From the NCBI GenBank assembly GCA_051294375.1, contig CM119263.1:16955777-17019776 (forward strand): a stretch of DNA of 64,000 nt, read 5' to 3'. This document shows positions 36,489-47,978 of the stretch, in pieces; the stretch's first letter is position 1, and each line of letters opens with the position of its first letter. The translations under genes and the position numbers were made by a program. A model generated the notes under the pieces. It worked only from the letters and a program-made list of their open reading frames with translations. It was not told the DNA's origin and did no database searches. Origin of the DNA: Paraspadella gotoi (taxonomy: Eukaryota > Chaetognatha).

Positions 36489-37303
36489 ACATTGTCTACT
36501 CTAAATTATGCGAACCGTTCGAGGAAAAATTTTTTTTTTTCCCCTTTTTTTCTTCTTTTTCTCGAAAATTTTCCCGGATTGTACGAATTTGCGGAGAAAA
36601 TGGTTGGAGAGAAGGAAGGGGTATGGTCTGAGGGAGGAAGAGAAGAAGTGGCAGAAGGACCAAAAGAAAGAAAAGAAGGGAGGAAGTAGAAATGGAAAAC
36701 AAATGGATGTAGGATGGACAACAATGGTAGAAGGAAAAATAAAGACGAAAAGGGCGGTGTGGTTGGTGAGAGGAAGAAGGAGAATTTTGAAAAAGATGAG
36801 GGAAAGAGAAAAAGGAAATAGAAAGAGATGACTAAACGACGCTGATGGCGGAGAATATGGCAAGAAAGGCCGCAGACCCGAAACAGAGGCGGGAAATGGC
36901 AAAAAAAAAAACCAAAGTTAGTTTGGCGAAACTGGCGAAACCGGCGGAAGGACGGGAAAGGGGGAAAAGAAAAACTGAGAACCTGATTTTAGTTTCAACT
37001 CACGTATACGACCCCATTCGTCGTCGCGTCGTCTTTGTCGTCGGAGTCATCGTCTTTTGCAGAGTCGTTCGTCGTCGTCGTCGTCGTTTCTCTTTTCGCC
37101 ATCATCTTCGTCGTTCGTCTCGTCGTCGTCGTCGTCGTCGTTCGTCGTCGTCGTCCTCGTCGTCATCTCCGCCACCGTCGCACGTTACGCATTGCCCTCG
37201 GTCCCCTCCCCGAAATTCCAGATGTAAACCAAAAGAGCGAATCTGCCGAGACAGTTGACGACAGCTTGGTTCAGCCTTCCGGGGAGTTGCAAGCATTTAT
37301 GAG
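36489..37303 (+). CDS. Kinesin fragment, copy c
   Basis: The TLSTLNYANRSRK exon starts at 36489. The neck exon is 37222-37303, 82 nt and identical in sequence to copy b. Here the downstream junction reads GAG|GCAAGT, the consensus of a GC-AG intron donor. If the exon is read through instead, the frame continues MRQVVVRNPLLIKTGE to a TAG at about 37390. Same locus as 29712-30527, not a paralogue. Confidence 0.5.
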
Positions 37304-37445
37304 GCAAGTCGTTGTTAGGAACCCTCTCTTAATTAAAACAGGAGAGATAAGGAGGTCGTTTTTTAAAACGCTGGGAGACCGACGCAAGTAGATACTGGAT
37401 GGCATCATTTAAACCTCGCTGAATGGTTCGACTGGTCTTGATTAG

Positions 37446-37554
37446 AGAAATAGAGTGGGTTAGTTAAAAAACGAGGAGAGAGAGAGAGAGAGAGGGAGAG
37501 AGAGAGAGAGGAGAAGAGAGAGAGAAAGAGAGAGAGAGGAGACGGGAGAGAGAG

Positions 37555-37615
<61 letters not shown>

Positions 37616-37849
37616 GCTTCCGTTAACAAAGCGCGTTCACTTAAAGGCCGTCGACTTGAAGTTTATGCACCGAGCTTCATTATCGGCGTTTTTCGTGCGT
37701 TCATTTTTTGATTCAAGCCTTTTTCGATCTTAGTTTTTTTTTCGTTCCTGTCCTTTACCTTGTAAAAAAAGGTTTTCTTTTTTGAAAACTTTCCTTTTTC
37801 TTTTCCTCAATACATGAACTAAATTTTAACATTCATATTTAATCCCAAT
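37446..37849. repeat. GA-rich tract and short unique sequence
   Basis: Interrupted GA repeats at about 37472-37612, then AT-rich DNA without a gene. Confidence 0.8.
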
Positions 37850-37980
37850 CTGTTACCTAACCCAATGTCTATATTTAATCCATAACCCTAATCCTAACTC
37901 TATTCCCTAACCCTAATCCTTAATCCTAATCCTTAACCCTAATCCTTAACCTTAACCTTTAGCCTAATCTTTAATCTTAA
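37850..37980. repeat. Degenerate telomere-like CCCTAA/CCTTAA words
   Basis: Repeated TAACCCTAATCC, CCTTAACC and CCTAACCC words without a strict period. Copied at 44290-44420 as part of block E. A related stretch lies at 53038-53235. Confidence 0.6.
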
Positions 37981-38417
37981 AAGCTAACTTAATTTCTAAT
38001 TTAAGATGAAATGGACCTTTTTTGGAAAAGAGCATAGTTCCTAAAGCAACATTTAATAAACGAAGAGCAATGGATGATAGGCAACTAAATAAAAAGACAA
38101 GTTACCTTTTTTCTCCTCGTCTTTCTTCATAATTATTAAAATTTGTAATATCCGCCGCGACCCCCCCCCCCGGCGTTTTTTTTTTGTCTTCCGTCAAATT
38201 TTTTCATTTACCCGGTTGAAAAAACACTTTTTGTTTTCGGATTGAAACTTAATTTCAATTCAATTTTATCGCGCGTCGTTTGTCGAGACAACGCGAAGGA
38301 AAAAAAAAAATCACTTACGCTTAAAAACCTTTTTAATCTAAAGAGACGAAGCGTTTCGGTTTTGCAATGAGAGCGCTTAAAACACCTGAACTTGTAGTAA
38401 GAGCTATCTCGTCGGGG

Positions 38418-38422
<5 letters not shown>

Positions 38423-38500
<78 letters not shown>
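38423..38500. repeat. (GA)39 microsatellite
   Basis: Uninterrupted here. The copy-b counterpart (44858-44940) is broken by GGA and TAGAAGG. Confidence 0.95.
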
Positions 38501-38505
<5 letters not shown>

Positions 38506-39104
38506 GTCTATGCGAGAGCAATATACCCAGCGGTGCCATGTACGTGATGAGCTTTTGTGTTGATTCAGGAAGGGAGAAACGTTTTATGATATAGGAAAGT
38601 GTAAATAAATGGGTTGGGAATTGCAAACGCGCGCCCGCCTATCAGGAAATCCCCTTTTTTTTGTAGAAAAAGAGAAATAGAGAGCACTATAGAGTTTTTT
38701 ATGTTTTTAACATTTTTTCTCATTGTTTACAAAGATTTATGGCATCAGGAACTCACAGTAGAATACTGTTATACTAACTTAGAATGTCATTTATATACAC
38801 AACATAAGTTCAAATATACTTTAATTAAATCATACGATGAATAAATCAAAGTATCTTACTGCATCTATTGTTTCCTCCTCCTCAGCGGCATAAATCATAC
38901 ATTTTTAATTTCGAGAGTGGAAGACGAAGCGGGAGACAAAGAGAAAAACTAAGAAAAAAAGAATCAAAAGAAAAAAGAAAGAAATAAAATAAAAGAAAAG
39001 AAAAGAAAAGACTTGGGCAACAGTGAAGGAGCAACTAATTTTCTTCGTTTCACTAACTACCAAAGAAAGTTTCATAACCTCATCCCGGAAATGATTTATC
39101 ATCC

Positions 39105-39109
<5 letters not shown>

Positions 39110-39166
<57 letters not shown>
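39110..39166. repeat. (CT)n microsatellite
   Basis: Uninterrupted CT, about 28 units. Counterpart at 45549-45625. Confidence 0.95.
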
Positions 39167-39171
<5 letters not shown>

Positions 39172-39686
39172 CCTCTTCCCTGTTCTTATACTCTTCGGCG
39201 CACATTATCTTCGTATTCCCCAGGTAGACAGATTCCCAACAGGTGCTTTAATTTCCAGTCTCTCTCTTCAGTTTTCTTGGCACAGGAAAAAAATTTGGCT
39301 TTTTTCTCATCAATATTTTTTATATAACAAGTCGGATAGCCGGATCTAAGTATAACGTTAGTGACTAGTATTTATCTAGTGATTATCAAATGACTTATCG
39401 TGACAAATCCTAAGAAAAATACATTACAGCTTTTTTCTTTTTTATTTTACAATTCTCTTTTTCTTATGATATCCATTTCCAAATGATTAGTGTAAATAAA
39501 ACTTTGACTATAAGATTCTAAACTCTGCCTGGGCGTAGCCCTTTTTCCGCCCAGCTTTATACGGGAGAGAAAGATGGGAGGGCGGGAAGAGGGTTGGAGG
39601 GAAGGGCGGGAAAAAGATATTCGTAATTCCGGCTTGAGGAACCTTGAATGTGAAGGCTTCATCCGGTTTTGCCGGAATGAGAAGAA

Positions 39687-39690
<4 letters not shown>

Positions 39691-39759
<69 letters not shown>
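39691..39759. repeat. (CT)34 microsatellite
   Basis: Uninterrupted CT ending in GGATCC. The counterpart at 46150-46268 is longer and interrupted. Confidence 0.95.
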
Positions 39760-39762
<3 letters not shown>

Positions 39763-39832
39763 TCCGAGAAAATCTATTATCTATTCAGCGAATTGGAAAA
39801 CCAGAAAAAACGTAATGAAACAAACACTGCAA

Positions 39833-39856
39833 AATGTACATTGTACAATGTACATT
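39833..39856. repeat. Perfect 24-bp palindrome
   Basis: Two AATGTACA / TGTACATT halves around TTGTACAA; the whole 24 bp equals its own reverse complement. It contains the same 16-base core as the inverted repeat at 21491-21544. The copy at about 46343 carries one substitution. Confidence 0.85.
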
Positions 39857-40032
39857 GTTTCTATGAATTATGAAATTGTAAAAAAAAAAAAAAATTATTG
39901 AAGTTGACTACACGTGAAACTAAGGGATTTATTCTGGTCGGCCTTAGTGCCTACTTTTTTTCCCTCCAGCTAATCGTTCGTCCTCAGAATTCCAACTCTC
40001 TTCCTCTTCTCTCTCTCTCCTCTCTCCTCTCT

Positions 40033-40071
<39 letters not shown>

Positions 40072-40379
40072 CTTGTTCATCAAATGTTTCTCATTAAATT
40101 CAACGCTGAAAAACAAACCTTATTACTTTTTTTTTCTTCCTCCCTTTTTTTACTCTTTTAGCCTGAGTTGAGCTTTTCGAAATTTTCTAAATGTTAAAAA
40201 GAAAATTAGTAAACCGAAACGAAATTTAACGATATATATATATATATATATATGTACTTGTTAGCTCGAAGATGTTAGATTTAAGATTTAAGATTTAATA
40301 AAAAAAAAAAAAAATTTAAGATGATACTTAATCTGAAATTTGTTGCGTCCACAATACTTTGAATGTCGTCAATTTTCTT

Positions 40380-41100
40380 TTCTTAACATCTCAAAAAAGA
40401 GAAACTGCACATCACACTGCGGCACCACCTGCCATTGTCGCACGCGCATCGCAACGCGCGTGCCTCGATCGACTCTCGTCCTTTTTTTTTCGGGTGATTA
40501 TCATTAAAACGAAACACGCGCGCGCGGTTCAATCAACGCGGCTTTTCCGGGAGGAAGCCGCGCCCGCGGCTGCCGTTTGACGAGCGGCGGCTGACGCAGC
40601 GTTCGCGGATATTTTATCGGCGGAAGTTTTTACACGGTTGTCGTCGCGGTTGCTGTAATTGCTGCAGTCGTGCCGCCCCTTAAACGCTTTGTTGACGCTG
40701 AGGGCGGGGCACAGTCACTCCTCAGTCGTTAACGACGACCGAGTCTCTCGGTTTTTTTCGTGATTGGAAAGAAGAGAAATCGGAGTTTTGGCTTTCGGGT
40801 TCGGGAAAAGGATTCGAACTCGGTACCTTTTTGAGCCACAGAGGAACGCTCCACGAAAGCGCCACGGATTTTTCGAAGGCAGCAATTTATCGGTTTTAAC
40901 GACGGAGACGGCGGCGGACGGCGGGCGGCGGGCGGCGGGCGGCGACCGCAACGGAGTGACTTTTTCGCTACAAACAAACGAAACCAATTAAATCGACGTT
41001 GGAGACTTTAAATTTAAAGAGAGACGGAAAAGTTCAACCACCGACGCCAACAGACGCTGCCGCCACCCAATTAAACGCTGTCGCAGATATCTAAAATATT
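40380..41100. promoter_or_regulatory. CpG-rich, promoter-like block
   Basis: Dense CpG (CGCGCG near 40518, GGCGGGCGGCGGGCGGCGGG near 40920) inside AT-rich surroundings, lying just upstream of the candidate exon at 41200. No TATA box or mapped start. Repeated at 46900-47640 as part of block E. Confidence 0.35.
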
Positions 41101-41199
41101 TGCGCGTTTGTATGAATATGACCTATTTATACTACCTTCAACTATACTTAACTATTTGTACGTTTATCAAACATACTCATTATTATTCTTCGCTATCAG

Positions 41200-41552
41200 A
41201 TGGAATTGTCTGGATCATTAAAAAAAATATCATCGGCGCGGCATTGAAGAGGCGTCGCTCGAGCATTTCCGAGGTATCGACGTTGACAAAGGATTTCGCA
41301 TCGCTATCGACGTCATTTTATCTGCGTTCGGCGTCAGAAAAACCGAGTTCGGTTGTCAATATTTTTCAACTCTTATCTACGGAGCAGAATCCTCATAAAA
41401 GCCCCATTAATGCGGATGCGGTGGCGGTGGCGGTACAGCGGTGCCTCAGACTCCAGGAAAAAATTTCAAAATCGAGTGAAAAAAGGTCATGGGGTGGCGG
41501 GGGTGTATTGGAGGTCATCGATTTCGATTTTGATAGGTTAACTGATAAGTAG
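41200..41552 (+). CDS. Candidate terminal exon, unrecognised protein
   Basis: After acceptor TTCTTCGCTATCAG the frame (phase 1) reads GIVWIIKKNIIGAALKRRRS, SISEVSTLTKDFASLSTSFY, LRSASEKPSSVV, then LLSTEQNPHKSPINAD, and ends DFDFDRLTDK, TAG: about 117 codons without simple repeat. A basic RRRSSIS site (PKA-type) and Ser-rich stretch suggest an intracellular or nuclear protein. The frame depends on an 8-A run. The copy at 47744 has nine A plus later deletions that break it, and also diverges after GGTGGCGGTGGCGGTA. No family assignment. Confidence 0.35.
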
Positions 41553-41559
41553 ATGGTTC

Positions 41560-41902
41560 TTGGGGTGGGGCTTCTGATCAGAAAAGATCGCTAAACCGTA
41601 ACCTATCTTTCTTTCTTTGACTTTTCTTTACTCCTCTAAAATAAAATATATTCTATCCTATTTCGAAGATTCATATTGGCCAACCTTGCGGCATTTCCTT
41701 CATGACTATGGTGTTAATTGCATAAAATGATACGGCGTCGAAAGCTGATTGTCTTCCCCTTGGAATAATGTCAGAGGCATAAGGAAAATGTTATTTTTTC
41801 CAACCAACGTATAAAAGTATCATAATTTTTCTTTAACTACTTCATGTATTTACAATTGAAAAATATTTTAAGCAAAAACATTTTTTTTACTTTATGTCAC
41901 CC
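41560..41902. other. No gene recognised
   Basis: AT-rich unique DNA. Confidence 0.5.
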
Positions 41903-42640
41903 GTTTAACCAGGTTTATCACTGCTGATAATATCACTTATAGATTTTATTCAGATAAAGGAGTTTACTTAGTCCTGTGGTCTGATGCGATTCATGCGATT
42001 TTAAAATTAAGAGAGAATTTGATTTTCAATCTGGTATTCAACTAAGAACATTTCGCGCAAAATATATAGGAAATTACTATTTTCCAAGAATTTAAAAATT
42101 TTTCTTGCAGTTATCGTTTAAACAGGTTTATTAATATTAACAATTGATAATAGTTTTATTAGTTATAATTCGGTTTGGCTCATTAATGGTCTGTTGCGGT
42201 TTTTTGCGGTTTTTGAGTTTTAGGAAAGAAATATACCTACCAGTTACATGTCAATCAATCGAAAAATAACAAAGAAGAACTAGTTTTCAGATTTTCTTTT
42301 CCGACTGATCTTCTTATATTCGTTTATCAGGTTTTATCTGAACTGAATATCATTGTCAGTTGAAACAGGTAGCATAAGGTTCTAGTAATAATGGTTAAAT
42401 GCGATTTTAGCGTTTTGGTATGTAAAGAGAGAAATAAGGCTTGTACCAATGAACTTCCCCAATATCCAAGAATAGACAAAGAAGAACTAGGGATTTAAAT
42501 TGCCTCTGTACATCTTTTATTTTTGACGAATTCGTTTACAAAGGTTTTTGGTAAAAAAGAAATATATTCATGTTTAAAAGCTGGACTGAGATTACAGTGA
42601 TTTAGGGTTAAGTGATTTTCGTTAATTTTCAAGTTTTAAT
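41903..42640. repeat. Diverged tandem repeat, ~210-bp period, about 3.5 units
   Basis: Units begin GTTTAACCAGGTTTATCA (41903), GTTTAAACAGGTTTATTA (42116), GTTTATCAGGTTTTATC (42322) and GTTTACAAAGG (42534), a spacing of 213, 206 and 212 bp. A shared mid-unit word (TGATGCGATT..., TGTTGCGGTTTTTTGCGG, AAATGCGATTTTAGCG) and a late word (ACAAAGAAGAACTAG in units 2 and 3) keep their order. Units are strongly diverged. Confidence 0.65.
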
Positions 42641-42844
42641 GGAGAAGAGAGCTCATCCAGTAACCCCATCAGACCCCCGAGATTATCAAGGTTTGATAAA
42701 CTTGTTTTATAATTTCACTGTTTGGGCGATATTTGCTTGTCTTGTTATCTTGTCTTTGTCTAATATATATCCTTGTACGTCATTTAATGCAATAAATACC
42801 ATCAATCATTGAATCAATTAAACTGAATAAAAACTTATATTCAT

Positions 42845-42845
<1 letters not shown>

Positions 42846-42877
<32 letters not shown>
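42846..42877. repeat. (GA)16 microsatellite
   Basis: Uninterrupted GA. Confidence 0.95.
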
Positions 42878-42881
<4 letters not shown>

Positions 42882-43128
42882 AGAGAGGCAACGAGACCGG
42901 ACGAGAACGACGACAAAGAATCGACGACAAACCGAGTCGATGGACCTGACCGATCTGACCGGACCAAAGTTCGCCTCTCTCCTCTTTGCCGGTTTCTATT
43001 CTCCCGCCTTTTTCCTTTTCCCCTTCCCCAAGAAAAAAACGGTGTGAGAATTTGAGAACAGAATATCGATACAAAACGATTAGTATTTATTACAATATAA
43101 GGATCATCGACACGGGTTCATTTTCCGA

Positions 43129-43260
43129 TGGCAAGAAGCCCTTCTTCTCATTGGTCGTCCGATGGTGATTCGTCCAATGAGAGAATCCTGGCAAATCTAT
43201 CCGAGTCGCGGATACCATTCCATCTTTGGTTCGATTCCACCCTTCGAATGCTCTCATAGT
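43129..43260 (+). CDS. Small ORF, 43 codons, hypothetical
   Basis: ATG opens MARSPSSHWSSDGDSSNERI then LANLSESRIPFHLWFDSTLR and MLS, TAG. Not repetitive and protein-like, but no splice or promoter signal decides it. It overlaps an inverted pair of CCAAT boxes (TCATTGG...CCAATGAGA), so it may equally be promoter DNA. Confidence 0.15.
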
Positions 43261-43606
43261 TTCTCTTAGGAAAACTCAGACAGACCAACTTCAAGTCACT
43301 TTGACACTATTCCTTACGATTTTCTCTGGAATATCACTATTTTCCTACGACTTTTACCGGACCGCCGTTATTTTTATTTCGGAGATTTTTTGTATGATTT
43401 TTGCTGGATTTCTGTTGATTTCGCTGGATTTTCGTCTGATTTACATCTTTTTATTACCATTTGATTTAACATTTCTACATTCGACCTTTAATTATTTGGT
43501 TTGCTTTTGAGAGATCGTTCGGGAGTCCTTGTCATGATGCAGTTGAGACCTCCCTCACGAGACAGCCATTCCTACCTGCGACGCGGGAGAGCAAGTTCTC
43601 TACAGA

Positions 43607-43639
<33 letters not shown>

Positions 43640-44040
43640 GAAAAAGAAGAAGAAGAGAGATATAAAAATACGTATAATAACACGCAAATTAATTAATAAA
43701 AACAACGAGCTCTTTTTCCCCTTTTTCATTTTCCCTTCTTTAATTATGCAATCGAGATATGAGGAAACACAACCACTGACCATGTAAGGCGTAGTAAATT
43801 TCTAAATTTAACTTTAATTAAAATTCTAAAAGTGCAGGAACGAAAACATTATATTAAATGAACATTTATGTAATAAAAAATTTTATAAATAATTTTACAA
43901 TTTACGCAGTAGGCCATATTTAATACTAGTACTAAATCCAATAAATGTTAAAATTTCAAAACAGTTTTTTTCTAAATTTTTTTTGCGGATTGGATTCTCA
44001 TAAAAAGTTGATATAAAAGAAATATAACTCTTTTGAAAAA
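43261..44040. other. No gene recognised
   Basis: T-rich sequence to 43520, a short GA tract at about 43606-43640, then AT-rich DNA. Confidence 0.5.
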
Positions 44041-44160
44041 TTCCTTCATTAAGTGGGTCAAAAAATTAGAAAAAGCTATATTTTTTAAGCTGAAAATTAA
44101 TTTTTTATACTATTAAATATAGATTTTTTTTTCAATTTTTAACCCACTTAATGAAAGATT
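44041..44160. repeat. Foldback element (inverted repeat, about 120 bp)
   Basis: TTCATTAAGTGGGT (44045-44058) is perfectly complementary to ACCCACTTAATGAA (44142-44155). The arms continue inward for about 30 more bases with mismatches, leaving an AT-rich centre. It looks like a small MITE or a palindromic remnant. It sits 20 bp from a gap. No clear target duplication. Confidence 0.6.
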
Positions 44161-44179
44161 TTTAAAAATGATTCTATTT

Positions 44180-44204
44180 NNNNNNNNNNNNNNNNNNNNN
44201 NNNN
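44180..44204. other. Assembly gap, 25 N, at a duplication boundary
   Basis: The sequence right of the gap restarts block E at the point equivalent to 37765. Confidence 0.99.
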
Positions 44205-44893
44205 TTAAAAAAAGGTTTTCTTTTTGAAAACTTCCTTTTCTTTTCTCAATACATGAACTAAATTTTAACATTCATATTTAATCCCAATCTGTTACCTAAC
44301 CCATGTCTATATTTAATCCAAACCCTAACCTAACTCTATTCCCTAACCCTAATCCTTAATCTAATCCTTAACCCCTAATCCTTAACCTTAACCTTTAGCC
44401 TAATCTTTAATCTTAAAAGCTAACTTAATTTCTAATTTAAGATGAAATGCGACCTTTTTTGGAAAAGAGCATAGTTCCTAAAGCAACATTTAATAAACGA
44501 AGAGCAATGGATGATAGGCAACTAAATAAAAAGACAAGTTACCTTTTTTTCTCCTCGTCTTTCTCATAATTATTAAAATTTGTAATATCCGCCGCGACCC
44601 CCCCCCCGGCGTTTTTTTTTTGTCTTCCGTCAAATTTTTTCATTTACCCGGTTTTGAGAAAAAACACTTTTTTGTTTTCGGATTGAAACTTAATTTCAAT
44701 TCAATTTTATCGCGCGTCGTTTGTCGAGACAACCCGAAGGAAAAAAAAAAATCACTTACGCTTAAAAACCTTTTTAATCTAAAGAGACGAAGCGTTTCGG
44801 TTGCAATGAGAGCGCTTAAAACACCTGAACTTGTAGTAGAGCTATCTCGTCGGGGGGAGAGAGAGAGAGAGAGAGAGGAAGAGAGAGAGTAGA

Positions 44894-44933
<40 letters not shown>

Positions 44934-45548
44934 AGAGAGTCAGAGTCTATGCGAGAGCAATATACCCAGCGGTGCCATTACGTGATGAGCTTTGTGTTTG
45001 ATTCAGGAAGGGAGAAACGTTTTATGATATAGGAAAGTGTAAATAAATGGGTTTGGGAATTGCAAACGCGGCCCACCGCCTATCAGGAAATCCCTTTTTT
45101 TTGTAGAAAAAGAGAAATAGAGAGCACATAGAGTTTTTTATGTTTTAACATTTTTTTCTCATTGTTTACAAAAGATTTTATGGCATCAGGAACTCACAGT
45201 AGAATACTGTATACTAACTTCGAATGTCATTTATATACACAACATAAGTTCAAATTACTTTAATTAAATCATACGATGAATAAATCAAAGTATCTTACTG
45301 CATCTATTGTTTCCTCCTCCTCAGCGGCATAATCATTACATTTTTAATTCGAGAGTGGAAGACGAACGGGAGACAAAGAGAAAACTAAGAAAAAAAGAAT
45401 CAAAAGAAAAAGAAAGAATAAAAATAAAAAAAAAAAAAGAAAAAAGACTTGGGCAACAGTGATGAAGGAAAGCAACTAATTTTCTTCGTTTCACTAACTA
45501 CCAAAGAAAGTTTCATAACCTCATCCCGGAAATGATTTATCATCCTCA

Positions 45549-45625
<77 letters not shown>

Positions 45626-46145
45626 CCCTCTCCCTGTCTTTATACTCTTCGGCGCACATTATCTTCGTATTCCCCAGGTAGACAGATTCCAACAGGTGCT
45701 TATAATTCCAGTCTCTCTCTTCAGTTTTCTTGGCACAGGAAAAAATTTGGCTTTTTTCTCATCAATAATTTTTATATTAACAAGGTCGGATAGCCGGATC
45801 TAAGTATAACGTTAGTGACTAGTATTTATCTAGTGATTATCAAATGACTTATCGTGACAAATCCTAAGAAAAATACATTACAGCTTTTTCTTTTTTTATT
45901 TTACAATTCTCTTTTTCTTATGATATCCATTTCCAAATGATTAGTGTAAATAAAACTTTGACTATAAGATTCTAAACTCTGCCTGGGCAGTAGCCCTTTT
46001 CCGCCCAGCTTTATACGCGGAGGGAGAGAAAGATGGGAGGGCGGGAAGAGGGTGGAGGGAAGGCGGGGAAAAAGCATATTCGTAATTCCGGCTTGAGGAA
46101 CCTTGAAGTGTGAAGCTTCATCCGGTTTTGCCGGAATGAGAAGAA

Positions 46146-46229
<84 letters not shown>

Positions 46230-46502
46230 CTTTCTCTTCTCTCTCTCTTCTTTTCCTCTCTCTCTCTCGGATCCGAGAAAATCTATTATCTATTCAGCGA
46301 ATTGGAAAACCAGAAAAAACGTAATTGAAACAAACACTGCAAAATGTACATTGTACAAAGTACATTGTTTCTATGAATTATGAAATTGTAAAAAAAAAAA
46401 AAATTATTTGAAGTTGACTACACGTGAAACTAAGGATTTATTCTGCGTCCGGCCTTAGTGCCTACTTTTCCCTCAGCTAATCGTTCGTCCTCAGAATTCC
46501 AA

Positions 46503-46599
<97 letters not shown>

Positions 46600-47978
46600 C
46601 TTGTTCATCAAATGTTTCTCATTAAATTCAACGGCTGAAAAACAAACCTTATTACTTTTTTTTTCTTCCTCCTTTTTTTACCTTTTAGCCTGAGTTGAGC
46701 TTTTCGAAATTTTCTAAATGTTAAAAAGAAAATTAGTTAAACCGAACGAAATTTAACGATATTATATATATATATATATATGTACTTGTTAGCTCGAAGA
46801 TGTTAGGATTTAAGATTTAAGATTTAATAAAAAAAAAAAAAATTTAAAGATGATACTTAATCTGAAATTTGTTGCGTCCACAATACTTTGAATGTCGTCA
46901 ATTTCTTTTCTTAACATCTCAAAAAAGAGAAACTGCACATCACACTGCGGCACCACCTGCCATTGTCGCACGCGCATCGCAACGCGCGTGCCTCGATCGA
47001 CTCTCGTCCTTTTTTTTTCGGCGGTGATTATCATAAAACGAAACACCGCGCGCGCGGTTCAATCAACGCGGCTTTTCCGGGAGGAAGCCGCGCCCGCGGC
47101 TGCCGTTTGACGAGCGGCGGTGACGCAGCGTTCGCGATATTTATCGGCGGAAGTTTTTACACGGTTGTATCGTCGCGGTTGCTGTAATTGCTGCAGTCGT
47201 GCCGCCCTTAAACGCTTTGTTGACGCTGAGGGCGGGGCACAGTCACTCCTCAGTCGTTAACGACGACCGAGTCTCTCGGTTTTCTTTCGTGATTGGAAAG
47301 AAGGAGAAATCGGAGTTTTGGCTTCGGGTTCGGGAAAAGGATTCGAATCGGTACCTTTTTTGAAGCCACAGAGGAAACGCTCCACGAAAGCGCCACGGAT
47401 TTTTCGGAAGGCAGCAATTTATCGGTTTTAACGACGGAGACGGCGGCGGACGGCGGGGCGGCGGGGCGCGGCGGGCGGCGACCGCAACGAGTGACTTTTT
47501 CGCTACAAACAAACGAAACCAATTAAATCGATCGTTGGAGACTTTAAATTTAAAGAGAGACGGAAAAAGTTTTCAACCACCGACGCCAACAGACAGCTGT
47601 CCGCCACCCAATTAAACGCTGTCGCAGATATATCTAAAATAATATTGCGCGTTTGTATGAATATGACCTATTTATACTACCTTCAACTATACTTTAACTA
47701 TTGTACGTTTTATCAAACATACTCATTATTATTCTTCGCTATCAGATGGAATTGTCTGGATCATTAAAAAAAAATATCATCGGCGCGGCATTGAAGAGGC
47801 GTCGCTCGAGCATTTTCGAGGTATGCGACGTTGACAAAGGATTTCGCATCGCTATCGACGTCATTTTACTGGTTCGGCTCAGAAAAACCGAGTTCGGTTG
47901 TCAATATTTTTCAATCTTATCTACGGAGCAGAATCCTCATAAAAGCCCATTAATGCGGATGCGGTGGCGGTGGCGGTA
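44205..47978. repeat. Duplicated block E, copy b
   Basis: Colinear with 37765-41434, differing by many single-base indels and by expanded CT tracts. After GGTGGCGGTGGCGGTA it continues into a GGC/CAG-rich sequence instead of the copy-a continuation. Confidence 0.9.

Larger units (their letters stand above)
30696..37445. repeat. Duplicated block D, copy c
   Basis: About 6.75 kb colinear with 24082-30670. The first ~3.5 kb has dense single-base insertions and deletions relative to copies a and b, the error type of uncorrected long reads; similarity is closer after about 34.8 kb. It continues past 37445 into unique sequence, where copy b is cut by the gap. Confidence 0.9.
37765..41434. repeat. 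Duplicated block E, copy a
   Basis: About 3.7 kb repeated at 44205-47978, same order and strand. Landmarks: telomere-like CCTAA words, C-run with CCGCGACCCCC, (GA)n, CT tracts, AT run and the CpG-rich block. It leaves the shared sequence at GGTGGCGGTGGCGGTA. Confidence 0.9.

Noticed and set aside
22027-37445. A genuine triplicated kinesin/transposon gene cluster
   Set aside because: Copy boundaries coincide with 25-N gaps and differences are mainly single-base indels; both transposon copies share one insertion site.
40800-40870. GAGTTCGAATCC on the minus strand, B-box-like
   Set aside because: No A box or cloverleaf could be drawn in the flanking 80 nt.
43220-43245. GGTTCGATTCC, a tRNA B-box-like word
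   Set aside because: The T-stem pairs in only three of five positions, and no A box, anticodon arm or acceptor stem can be folded around it.
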